DNA of 64,000 nucleotides from Sphingomonas naphthae. GTDB taxonomy: Bacteria > Pseudomonadota > Alphaproteobacteria > Sphingomonadales > Sphingomonadaceae. The DNA is taken from NCBI RefSeq assembly GCF_028607085.1, contig NZ_CP117411.1:1674001-1738000 (forward strand). Reading direction: 5' to 3'. Positions 34,619 to 42,631 of this stretch are shown here, piece by piece (positions within the stretch are counted from its first letter, which is position 1; each line of letters begins with the position of its first letter). Below the pieces are notes generated by a model. That model saw only the letters and a program-made list of their open reading frames with translations, had not been told where the DNA came from and made no database searches. The position numbers and the translations under genes were made by a program.

Positions 34619-34801
34619 TCAATGCAGCTTGGCGATGCTCAGCCCGTCCAGCTTCGCCCGATCCTTCACCGATTCCTCGCTCCGCGTCAGCGCCTTGGCG
34701 ATGGCCTTCAGCGCCATGCCCTTCTTCGCCAGCGTGTGGAGCTTCTGGATCTCGTCGGTGCGCCACGGCTGGCGGTGACGTTCGAACTTCTCGGCGGCCA
34801 T
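34619..34801 (-). CDS. Small helical DNA-binding-like protein
   Basis: 60 residues, MAAEKFERHRQPWRTDEIQK followed by LHTLAKKGMALKAIAKALTR and SEESVKDRAKLDGL. The W-T-E-I-x-K-L pattern and the helix-turn-helix-like AIAKALTRSEESVK suggest a homeodomain/SANT-like fold. Small proteins of this type occur widely in sphingomonads without known role. Confidence 0.7.
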   Translation of the reverse strand: MAAEKFERHRQPWRTDEIQKLHTLAKKGMALKAIAKALTRSEESVKDRAKLDGLSIAKLH

Positions 34802-34869
34802 GGACTGTCCCGGTTTGTGTTTATCGGCGCATCTGCCTTACGTTGCGACCGGACCGGAGGGGAAGGCCG

Positions 34870-35259
34870 ATGCGGAGATATGCGGCGATCATCGTGATAT
34901 TGGCGCCGGCGCTGGCGGGATGCGACCGACCGCAGGGCATGGCGCCCGATCCGACGCGGGGGCGGTATGCCGGAGTGGGCATCTATGCGGCCGACAAATT
35001 GTGGTCCCATGTCGAGGGCAGCAAGCCGGCCGATCCGGCGATCGCATCGCCGGCCGATGACGAATATATCATCGTCGTGTCCGACACGCAGACGGGCGAG
35101 ATCCGGCAGTGCGGCAATCACAGCGGCCGCTGCGTCAGCCTCAAGGCTTGGGGGAAAGATGCCGCCAGCAGCCTGCCGGTGCGGATCGACCAGCACCTCG
35201 CCGACCTGACCACCGCCGACGCGCTGGCGCCGGAGCGGAAAGCCACGCCGCCGCGCTGA
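34870..35259 (+). CDS. Small lipoprotein
   Basis: 129 residues with a short signal and lipobox (MRRYAAIIVILAPALAGC, Cys 18). The mature part is a soluble domain with YIIVVSDTQTGEIRQCG and cysteines that could pair (CGNHSGRC). A ribosome site (GGAGGGGAAGG) precedes the ATG. It is convergent with uvrC and the two stop codons are directly adjacent (35259/35260). Family not recognised. Confidence 0.75.
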   Translation: MRRYAAIIVILAPALAGCDRPQGMAPDPTRGRYAGVGIYAADKLWSHVEGSKPADPAIASPADDEYIIVVSDTQTGEIRQCGNHSGRCVSLKAWGKDAASSLPVRIDQHLADLTTADALAPERKATPPR

Positions 35260-37176
35260 TCATCCGCCCGGGTGAAAATGATCGTAGACGGCGCGCGCCA
35301 TCGCGGCGGAGACGCCGGGCACCTTGGCCAGATCCTCCAGCGCGGCGCCGCGCACCGCCTTGGCGGTGCCGAAGTGCATCAGCAACGCCTTCTTGCGCGC
35401 GGGGCCGATGCCGGGGACGTCGTCGAGCGGGCTGGCGGTGAAGGCCTTCGCGCGCTTCGCCCGGTGGGTGCCGATGGCAAAGCGGTGGGCCTCGTCGCGC
35501 AGGCGCTGGAGGAAGAACAATACGGGCGAGTTGAGCGGGAGCATGGATTCGCGGCCGTCGGGCAGATGGAAATGCTCGCGCCCGGCGTTGCGGTCCGGCC
35601 CCTTGGAGATGCCGACGATCGGCACATCGTGGACGCCCAGTTCCTCCATCACCTTGTAGACGGCCGAGACCTGCCCCTTGCCGCCGTCGATCAGCAGGAG
35701 ATCAGGCCATTCGCCGCTGGCGCGATCGGGGTCTTCGGCCTCCAGCCGGGTGAAGCGGCGTTCCAGCACCTCGCGCATCATCGCGAAATCGTCGCCGGGG
35801 GCGACGTTGGCGCCCTTGATGTTGAACTTACGATAGGCGCTCTTGCGATAGCCCTCCGGCCCGGCGACGATCATCGCGCCGACCATGTTGGTGCCCATGA
35901 TGTGGCTGTTGTCATAGACCTCGATGCGGTTCGGCACCGCGTCCAGCTCGAACAGGTCGGCCACCTCCTGCAAGAGCTTGCCCTGCGTGGTGGATTCGGC
36001 CAACCGCCGGTCGAGCGCCTCGACGGCGTTACGTGTCGCCTGCGCCAGCAGGCGGCGCTGGTCGCCTCGCTGCGGCACGCGCAACTCCACCTTGCGCCCC
36101 GCCTTCTCGGCCAGCGCCTCGGCGACGAGCCCTTCCTCGTCCAGCGTGCGATCGAGCAGGATCAGCTTCGCGGGCGGCACCTCCTCGTAGAATTGCATGA
36201 GGAAGCTGGTCAGCACCTCCACCTCGGGCACGTCGGCGGTGTGCTGGGGGAAGAAGCTGCGGTGGCCCCAATTCTGCCCGCCCCGAATGAAGAAGGCCTG
36301 GATGCACATCGAGCCCGACTTGCACGCCATGGCGAACACGTCGGCATCGCCCACGCCCTCGGCGTTGATCGCCTGGCTGCCCTGGATGTAGGTGAGCGCC
36401 TTCAGCCGATCGCGCAGCACGGCGGCCAGCTCGAAGTCCATCGCCTCGGCCGCCGCGCTCATCTGCTCGCCCAGCCGGCGCTGGACCTGTGTGGACTTGC
36501 CCTGGAGGAACGCCTTGGCGTCGGCCACCAGATCGCCATAGGCCGCCGCGTCGATCCGGTCGACGCACGGCGCGGAGCAGCGCTTGATCTGATAGAGCAG
36601 GCACGGCCGCGATCGATTGGCGAAGAAACTGTCGGTGCAGGATCGCAGCAGGAACAGTTTCTGGAGCGCCGTCAGCGTCTTGCGGACGGCGCCGGCCCCC
36701 GCGAACGGCCCGTAATATTGCCCCTTGGCCCGCCGCGCGCCGCGATGGAGCTGCGCACGCGGGAAGGCATGATCCTCGCGCAGCAGGATGAAGGGAAAGC
36801 TCTTATCGTCGCGCAGCAGGACGTTGTAGGGCGGGCGGAAGCGCTTGATGAGCTGCGCCTCGAGCAGCAGCGCCTCGGCCTCGGTATTGGTCGTCACGAT
36901 CGTCATGCCGCGCGTCTGGCTCACCATCCGCTGGAGCCGGCGTGGCAGTCGGGTGACCTGCGTATAGTTCGTCACCCGCGCCTTCAGCGCTCGCGCCTTG
37001 CCGACGTAGAGCGCGTCGCCCTTGGCATCGAGCATCCGGTACACGCCGGGCCGTGCCGGCAGGGTCGCCAGCACGTTGCGGATCGCGGCGACCCCCGCCT
37101 CCAGATCGGGCGCGTCGGAACCGCGCACGGTATAGGTGGCGTTTTCTTCGTTGAAACGGTCGGTCGTCTTGCTCAC
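35260..37176 (-). CDS. uvrC: UvrABC system protein C (excinuclease)
   Basis: UvrC makes both incisions in nucleotide excision repair. The 638-residue protein has the N-terminal GIY-YIG nuclease (ARPGVYRMLDAKGDALYVGK), the cysteine-containing linker, a UVR domain (residues about 235-270), the RNase-H-like C-terminal nuclease (IEVYDNSHIMGTNMVGAMIV, LLIDGGKGQ) and the terminal helix-hairpin-helix (LDDVPGIGPARKKALLMHFG). Length and motifs are normal. No SOS box was found upstream. Confidence 0.97.
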   Translation of the reverse strand: MSKTTDRFNEENATYTVRGSDAPDLEAGVAAIRNVLATLPARPGVYRMLDAKGDALYVGKARALKARVTNYTQVTRLPRRLQRMVSQTRGMTIVTTNTEAEALLLEAQLIKRFRPPYNVLLRDDKSFPFILLREDHAFPRAQLHRGARRAKGQYYGPFAGAGAVRKTLTALQKLFLLRSCTDSFFANRSRPCLLYQIKRCSAPCVDRIDAAAYGDLVADAKAFLQGKSTQVQRRLGEQMSAAAEAMDFELAAVLRDRLKALTYIQGSQAINAEGVGDADVFAMACKSGSMCIQAFFIRGGQNWGHRSFFPQHTADVPEVEVLTSFLMQFYEEVPPAKLILLDRTLDEEGLVAEALAEKAGRKVELRVPQRGDQRRLLAQATRNAVEALDRRLAESTTQGKLLQEVADLFELDAVPNRIEVYDNSHIMGTNMVGAMIVAGPEGYRKSAYRKFNIKGANVAPGDDFAMMREVLERRFTRLEAEDPDRASGEWPDLLLIDGGKGQVSAVYKVMEELGVHDVPIVGISKGPDRNAGREHFHLPDGRESMLPLNSPVLFFLQRLRDEAHRFAIGTHRAKRAKAFTASPLDDVPGIGPARKKALLMHFGTAKAVRGAALEDLAKVPGVSAAMARAVYDHFHPGG

Positions 37177-37367
37177 CCCCGCGATCTAGTGCGGGTAAGC
37201 GGGAAAATCACCCGTGGTGATATCGGCGGACGGGCGAGAGCGGGGATAAATCCGGCGATCCGTGCCGATACGCGCCGGTTGCGAACGGCGGCCGCCCTCG
37301 CCTGTCGTCTTGCGGCATAGCACCCGCCCGCCCCCTCATGGGCGGCACGGGTGCGGTTTGCGTCCGC

Positions 37368-39101
37368 TTACTGGGTGCCTTCGGCGTACCAGGTGCGGAA
37401 TTCGGGGTATTTCGGCATCTCTTCCGAATTGGCCTTCGGATCGATCACGACGTGGACAACGCCAACCTTGCCGCTGGCATAGGCGCGTTCGATGGCGGGT
37501 TTGATGTCCTCCACCTTCGTCACATATTCGCCGTGGCAGCCGAAACCCTCGGCGACCTTGTCGAAGCGGACGTCCTTGCTCCAGTGGACGCCGGTTTCCT
37601 CGGTGCCCTGGCCGAAGGTGCGCTTGTAGACGCCGACTTCGAGGCCCCACTGATTGTCGACGCCGACGACGCACACGAGCGGCAGGTTGCAGCGCGCCGC
37701 CGTCTCCAGCTCGGCGATGTGGAACATGAAGGAGGAATCGCTGGTGATGAGCATGCCCGGCCGCGACTTGCCCGTCGCCGCCTTGTCCGCCAGCATCGCG
37801 CCGGTCGCATAGGGAAGCCCCGTGCCGATGTGTCCGAAATTCTGGTTCCAGATCACGTCGTGCGGCTTCGACTGCGAATAGGTCCACTGATAGACCACGG
37901 TGGCGCCGCCGTCGCGGATCAGGATGCCGTCCTTGGGGAAGGCCTCGCTCGCCTCGACCACGAAGCGCGACGGGTGGATCGGCAGATTGCCATGCCCGTC
38001 GCTCTTGGTGCGCGATTCCACCGCCAGATCGTCAAGCTCGGCCTGACCGTCGCGCATGAAGGCGGCGAGGCCGGGCGCGGGCTCGAGCGGCGTATCCTTC
38101 AGCGCGGCGACGAGCTGCGGCACGACGCCGCGCAGATCGCCGACCAGCGGCACGTCGATCGGGCGGTTGACGCCGATCGCGGTGGGATCCTGCTCGACAT
38201 AGATCCACTTGCGGATCGCCTCGTTCTTCACCCAATAGCGCCAGCGGCCATAGTGGACCGGCTCGCCCAGTTCGGTGCCGAGCGCGAGGCATAGATCGGA
38301 TTCGGTGACGGCCTCGATCGAAGCGTTGGAGAAGACGTACTGGAAGGTGCGATCCTCGATGCCCTTGATGTACGACGTGCCGCCCGAGGTCTGGATGACC
38401 GGGCAGTTCATCAGCAGCGCCAGCTCCTTCACCGCCTCGCCCATGCGCGTCGTGTGGACGCCGTGGCCGACGAGCAGGATCGGGTTCTTGGCGGCGCGGA
38501 TCAGCGCGACCGCTTCGGCGACCCGATCGATGTCGGCGCCCTGGTTGACCAGCCGGTAGCGCGACGGCGGCAGCGGCTCGGGCAGGTCCAGCTCTTCGGT
38601 GATGATGTGGCTGGGATATTCGATGTAGACCGGGCCGGGGGTGCCGCCGAGCGCCTTGCGGATGCCCTCGCGGATGATCTCGTCGGTCTGGTCGGCATAT
38701 TCGATCGAGGCGGAATATTTCACCGAATTCTCGAACAAAGGCATCTGCTTGACGAACTGGATGCGGCCGCGACGGACGCGCTGCTCGGTCACGCGGGCGC
38801 GCTGGCCGCTGAGGTAGATGACCGGCGAATTCTCCACCAGCGCGCACTGGATGGCGGGCGCCGAATTGGCGATGCCCGGCCCGAGCGTGCCGATCGCGAC
38901 CGAGGGCTTGCCGGTGATGCGCGAGGCGGCCTCCGCCATGAAGCCGGCGGCCGCCTCATGGTGCGGCGCCACGACCGTCCAGCCGCGACGCTCGGCGGCG
39001 AGGAACATGTGGACGAAGTTCGGATCGGGGATGCCGAACAGCGTGTTGATGCCCTCGGCCTCGAACAGCTGAAGAATACGCTCGTAAACGGGTACTGGCA
39101 T
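37368..39101 (-). CDS. Thiamine-diphosphate-dependent lyase/decarboxylase (2-hydroxyacyl-CoA lyase / benzoylformate decarboxylase superfamily)
   Basis: The 577-residue enzyme has the three-domain layout of the acetolactate synthase superfamily: PYR domain with the catalytic glutamate E49 (VAPHHEAAAGF) and GTLGPGIANSAPA, a central domain, and the PP domain. The usual Mg/ThDP motif GDG...NN is replaced by SDS (S454-D455-S456) and DN (482-483) with the normal spacing. Family relatives include oxalyl-CoA decarboxylase, 2-hydroxyacyl-CoA lyase and benzoylformate decarboxylase. In this island, cleavage of a 2-hydroxy- or 2-oxo-acid intermediate is plausible. The ATG at 39101 has GGGAGGAG upstream. 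Confidence 0.85.
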   Translation of the reverse strand: MPVPVYERILQLFEAEGINTLFGIPDPNFVHMFLAAERRGWTVVAPHHEAAAGFMAEAASRITGKPSVAIGTLGPGIANSAPAIQCALVENSPVIYLSGQRARVTEQRVRRGRIQFVKQMPLFENSVKYSASIEYADQTDEIIREGIRKALGGTPGPVYIEYPSHIITEELDLPEPLPPSRYRLVNQGADIDRVAEAVALIRAAKNPILLVGHGVHTTRMGEAVKELALLMNCPVIQTSGGTSYIKGIEDRTFQYVFSNASIEAVTESDLCLALGTELGEPVHYGRWRYWVKNEAIRKWIYVEQDPTAIGVNRPIDVPLVGDLRGVVPQLVAALKDTPLEPAPGLAAFMRDGQAELDDLAVESRTKSDGHGNLPIHPSRFVVEASEAFPKDGILIRDGGATVVYQWTYSQSKPHDVIWNQNFGHIGTGLPYATGAMLADKAATGKSRPGMLITSDSSFMFHIAELETAARCNLPLVCVVGVDNQWGLEVGVYKRTFGQGTEETGVHWSKDVRFDKVAEGFGCHGEYVTKVEDIKPAIERAYASGKVGVVHVVIDPKANSEEMPKYPEFRTWYAEGTQ

Positions 39102-39156
39102 GGTCACTCCTCCCGGTGGGGTGATGGCGCCGGGGCGCCAGGATTGTTGATCGCGA

Positions 39157-39219
39157 TCAGAATTCGGCGCCCAGCGACACGCCGGAGGCGCGGTGGATCA
39201 TCTGGAAAATGTCACTCAT
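39157..39219 (-). CDS. Possible 20-residue leader peptide upstream of the ThDP enzyme
   Basis: A short frame, MSDIFQMIHRASGVSLGAEF, with a G-rich ribosome site (GGGGGA) 8 nt upstream, ends 55 bp before the ThDP-enzyme ATG. The last residues GVSLGAEF look like the C-terminal beta-signal of a TonB-dependent receptor, so this may be the tail of a deleted receptor gene rather than a functional peptide. The rest of the 294-bp gap (39102-39395) holds nothing else I can name. Confidence 0.3.
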   Translation of the reverse strand: MSDIFQMIHRASGVSLGAEF

Positions 39220-39395
39220 CGGATCATCCCCCGAACGGCGCCGCTCCTGTCGACCGGCTATGTCCACCCAAACGCCCGGCGACGTTCTTTTTACTGAGGA
39301 GTAAGATAGCGACCGGCCAGCAACTTCGGCTTGATCTTTTTTGACAAAACCGGGGTTCGGCGGGGCCGGGGCGCAATAACGCCCCGGCGATTCCG

Positions 39396-40328
39396 TCAGC
39401 TTTCCGCCGCTGCCGCCGCGATGCCGGCGCGGGCGATGGCGAAGCTCTGCTGGAGATGCTCGATATAGCCGGTGGTCGCCGGAAAGGCCCATTGCGGCCC
39501 GGCGGTGCGGATCGCCTCGACCTGATCGGCCACTTCGTCGATCGTCCAGCTCGGCTGGAACACGCCCTCATTCTCCACGATCCGCGCCCGCGCGACCCGC
39601 CCGCCGATCGCGGAGAACATCTCGCCCGACACGGGGCAGCTTTCGTGCGCCAGCCAGCCGACGACGGGCGCCACCAGTTCCGGCCCCATGGGCGGATATT
39701 GCGAGATGTCGAGCCCGTCGGCCATGCGCGTCACGGCGCCCGGCAGGATGATGTTGGACTTCACATCATGCTCGGCGCCCTCGATCGCCACGACATTGTT
39801 GAGGCCGATCATCGCCGCCTTCGACATGCCGTAATTCACCACGTTGCGCGTGCCGTAGATGCCGCCGATCGACGAGGTGAGGATGATCCGCCCGTAGCCG
39901 GCCCCGGTCATCAGCGGAAAGGCCGGCCGCACCACATGGAAGGCGCCGAGCAGGTGGACATCCACCACCGCGCGGAAATCCTCGTAGCTGATCGTGTCGA
40001 GCGATCCGTAGCGCACGTTGCCGGCGTTGTGGATCAGGATGTCGATCCGGCCATAATGGTCGATCGCCGACTGGATGATCGCCTGCCCGCCCTCCGGCGT
40101 GGCGACGCTGTCGGTGTTGGCGACCGCCTGGCCGCCGGCCGCCTCGATCTCGGCGACGAGTTGCGCGGCGACCGACGTGTCGGCGCCCTCCCCCGCGATC
40201 GCCACGCCCGGATCGTTGACGACGATCTTCGCGCCCTTCGACGCCAGCAGCAGCGCATAGGCCCGGCCGAGCCCCCGCCCGCCCCCGGTGATGACCGCGA
40301 CGCGATCGTCGAACCTGCGTTCCGCCAT
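39396..40328 (-). CDS. SDR family dehydrogenase, (3R)-hydroxyacyl-CoA dehydrogenase (HSD17B4) type
   Basis: 310 residues resembling the dehydrogenase domain of peroxisomal multifunctional enzyme 2: TGGGRGLGRAYALLLASKGA (NAD site), VVNDPG, HNAGNVRYGS, the catalytic serine in SSIGGIYG and Y-x3-K in NYGMSKAA. These enzymes oxidise (3R)-hydroxyacyl-CoA or similar alcohols. A ribosome site (GAGGAAAAGAGG) precedes the ATG. It follows the second SDR by 17 bp and is part of the minus-strand oxidation operon. Confidence 0.9.
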   Translation of the reverse strand: MAERRFDDRVAVITGGGRGLGRAYALLLASKGAKIVVNDPGVAIAGEGADTSVAAQLVAEIEAAGGQAVANTDSVATPEGGQAIIQSAIDHYGRIDILIHNAGNVRYGSLDTISYEDFRAVVDVHLLGAFHVVRPAFPLMTGAGYGRIILTSSIGGIYGTRNVVNYGMSKAAMIGLNNVVAIEGAEHDVKSNIILPGAVTRMADGLDISQYPPMGPELVAPVVGWLAHESCPVSGEMFSAIGGRVARARIVENEGVFQPSWTIDEVADQVEAIRTAGPQWAFPATTGYIEHLQQSFAIARAGIAAAAAES

Positions 40329-40345
40329 GCCTCTTTTCCTCTCGT

Positions 40346-41200
40346 TCAGACCGGTTGCCAGATCGGCGCGCCCCGCTCGGCGCGCAGCGACGGAATGGTT
40401 CGCCCGTCCACGTCGGTGACGCCGTAGTCGGCGGCCAGTTCGGCATTGATGAAGGTGCCGCCCGATCGCGCAATGACCTTCGGATCGCAGGCCAGCGCCG
40501 CGATGACGCGACCGGGAAATTCGACCGACGTGCCCGCTGCGCTGTTCAGCTGGGATGCCATGCCCGGCACGGTGCGCAGATTATCCTGCGCCCGCTCCGT
40601 GTAGGTAAAGCCCTGCCACAGCGAGAGGGAGGCGACGCCGTGCGGCTTCAACTCGATCGCCAGATCGCGCGCCATCCGGTCGGTCGCGGCCTTGGCGACA
40701 CCGAAGATGGTATCGTAGGTATAGGTGACGCCGACATAGCCCGACAGCGCGACGATCAGCCCCGATCGCTGCGGCACCATGATCCGCGCGGCATGCCAGG
40801 CTGCGACGAATGCCGCGCGCACGCCAATGTCGAAGATCTCCCAATTGGAGAGCGGCTTTTCCCAGAAGCCGATCCGCTGCGTCATCTCGGGCGGGATGGC
40901 CATGGCGTTGTTGACGAGAATGTCGAGCCGCACCTGATCGGCGCGTATCCGATCGAACAACGCACCGATCTGCGCGTCGTCGCCATGATCGACCTGGACC
41001 GCGATCCCCTGCCCGCCGCGCCGATCCACCTCGGCTGCCGTCGCGCCGACGCTGCCGCCCAGCGGATTTCCGTCACCGATGGTGCGGCCGGTGACGTAGA
41101 CGGTGGCGCCCTCGTCGGCGAGCGCCAGGGCGATGCCCCGGCCGATGCCGCGGCTCGCCCCGGTGACGACCGCCACCTTGCCTCTCAGAGCATCCGCCAT
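40346..41200 (-). CDS. SDR family oxidoreductase (DHRS1-like), copy A
   Basis: 284 residues with TGASRGIGRGIALALADEGA, LDILVNNAMAIPP, SGYVGVTYTYDTIFGVAKAA (Ser, Tyr and Lys of the catalytic set) and LWQGFTYTERAQDN. It is clearly paralogous to the gene at 41758-42627; the blocks FWEKPLSN, AAWHAA-IMVP and DVDGRTIPSLR are shared. The two flank a SnoaL-like gene. Substrate unknown; likely an alcohol or ketone intermediate of the island pathway. Confidence 0.9.
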   Translation of the reverse strand: MADALRGKVAVVTGASRGIGRGIALALADEGATVYVTGRTIGDGNPLGGSVGATAAEVDRRGGQGIAVQVDHGDDAQIGALFDRIRADQVRLDILVNNAMAIPPEMTQRIGFWEKPLSNWEIFDIGVRAAFVAAWHAARIMVPQRSGLIVALSGYVGVTYTYDTIFGVAKAATDRMARDLAIELKPHGVASLSLWQGFTYTERAQDNLRTVPGMASQLNSAAGTSVEFPGRVIAALACDPKVIARSGGTFINAELAADYGVTDVDGRTIPSLRAERGAPIWQPV

Positions 41201-41203
41201 CGC

Positions 41204-41755
41204 CTAGACCTGCGGCACGTTGCGGGAACGGACGTTGCGCAGGGGACGCAGATAGGATGCGTCCTCCCGGCTGCGCGCGGCGATGCCGTTGGCGTGGATG
41301 TCGGGCAGCGCGTTGAGCGGATTGTCGAGCGCCGGCACGATGCTCGACCATTCGATCAGATTGTTGCGGACCAGCAGCTTCCACTGCCCATCCCTTTTCT
41401 CGAACCGGTCGAGGTAGCGCCCGCCCGCCAGGATGTTGGTCTGGTCGCGGTTGGCGGCGGCGTAGAGATAATAGGTCTCGCCATGCGCGGTATCGCCCTC
41501 GATCTCGCAATGGTGGTTCAGGATGTTGTGGAAGGTCGCGCTGTGCGCCTGTTCCTGCAACGCCGAGGCCCAGTCGAACAGCTCTACCGGGCTGCCGACG
41601 AACGGCCCCGCCGCGATGATCGCATCCGCGTGGAAGGCGGAGAGGAACAGGTCGCGGTCGGCGCGGTCGGTGGCGCGGCTCATGCGGGTCAGGCAATCGA
41701 GGATGTCCTGCCGATCGAGCAGGGCCTGCATCCGCGCGGCGAGGGCCTCGTCCAT
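41204..41755 (-). CDS. SnoaL-like (NTF2-fold) protein, copy A
   Basis: 183 residues with the SnoaL-4 pattern DRQDILDCLTRMSRATDRAD, FHADAIIAAGPFVG and HHCEIEGDTAHGETYYLY. The cone-shaped NTF2 fold is used as isomerase, hydratase or cyclase active site, often on steroid- or polyketide-like substrates. It lies between two paralogous SDR genes with only 2-3 bp gaps, which points to one co-translated pathway unit. Confidence 0.85.
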   Translation of the reverse strand: MDEALAARMQALLDRQDILDCLTRMSRATDRADRDLFLSAFHADAIIAAGPFVGSPVELFDWASALQEQAHSATFHNILNHHCEIEGDTAHGETYYLYAAANRDQTNILAGGRYLDRFEKRDGQWKLLVRNNLIEWSSIVPALDNPLNALPDIHANGIAARSREDASYLRPLRNVRSRNVPQV

Positions 41756-41757
41756 GG

Positions 41758-42627
41758 TCAGGCTCGGCCGATCGGCTGCCAGATCGGCGACCCGCGCTTG
41801 TCGCGCAGCGAGGGGATCGTCCGCCCGTCGACATCGGTGATGCCATAATCCCGCGCCACCTCGGCGGTGATGAAGCTGCCGCCCGATCGCGCCATCACGT
41901 CGGGATCGGCGGCCAGCGCGGCGATCACCCGGCCGGGATGTTCGGGCGTACTGCCGTCCGTCAGCGTGGTCGCCGGCGCGTCCTTGAGGTGGGGGATATT
42001 GGCGAGATTGTGCCTGGCCCGCTCGGTCAGGGTCAGCCCCTGCCACAACGAGAGCGAGGCGATGTGATGAGGCTGAAGCTCGATCGCCATGTCGCGCGCC
42101 ATGCGATCGACCGCCGACTTGGCCGTGCCGAACAGGGTGCCGTAGGTGAAGGCGACGCCGGTGTAGCCCGAGATCGCAACGATCAGCCCGGATTTCCGCG
42201 GCACCATGATCTTCGCGGCATGCCACGCCGCGACATAATTGGACCGCACGCCCACCTCGAACATCTGGAGGTTCGACAGCGGCTTTTCCCAGAAGGGCGA
42301 TGTGTCGGTCAGATCCTCGGGCAGCGCGAAGGCGTTGTTTACGAGGATGTCGAGCCGGCCCTGTTCCGCCCGCACCCGATCGAACAGCGCGGCCACCGCC
42401 TCATCGTCGGCATGGTCGAGCCCGACCGAGATGCCCATGCCGCCGCGCCGGGTGACTTCCTCGGCGGTCTCGCCGACGGTGCCGGGCAGCGGGTAGCTGC
42501 CCTGCTCCACCGTCCGCCCGGTGACGTAGACGGTGGCCCCCTGCTCGCCCAGCACCAGCGCGATGCCCTTGCCGATCCCCCGGCTGGCGCCGGTGACGAC
42601 CGCGACCTTTCCGTCCAATGCGCCCAT
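41758..42627 (-). CDS. SDR family oxidoreductase (DHRS1-like), copy B
   Basis: 289 residues (from the ATG at 42627; an ATG at 42645 would overlap the monooxygenase gene). Motifs: TGASRGIGKGIALVLGEQGA, LDILVNNAFALPE, catalytic SGYTGVAFTYGTLFGTAKSA, LWQGLTLTERARHN. It is the closer partner of the upstream monooxygenase gene, 4 bp away. Paralogous with copy A at 40346-41200, probably by local duplication, with divergence suggesting different substrates or stereochemistry. Confidence 0.9.
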   Translation of the reverse strand: MGALDGKVAVVTGASRGIGKGIALVLGEQGATVYVTGRTVEQGSYPLPGTVGETAEEVTRRGGMGISVGLDHADDEAVAALFDRVRAEQGRLDILVNNAFALPEDLTDTSPFWEKPLSNLQMFEVGVRSNYVAAWHAAKIMVPRKSGLIVAISGYTGVAFTYGTLFGTAKSAVDRMARDMAIELQPHHIASLSLWQGLTLTERARHNLANIPHLKDAPATTLTDGSTPEHPGRVIAALAADPDVMARSGGSFITAEVARDYGITDVDGRTIPSLRDKRGSPIWQPIGRA

Positions 42628-42631
42628 CGCC

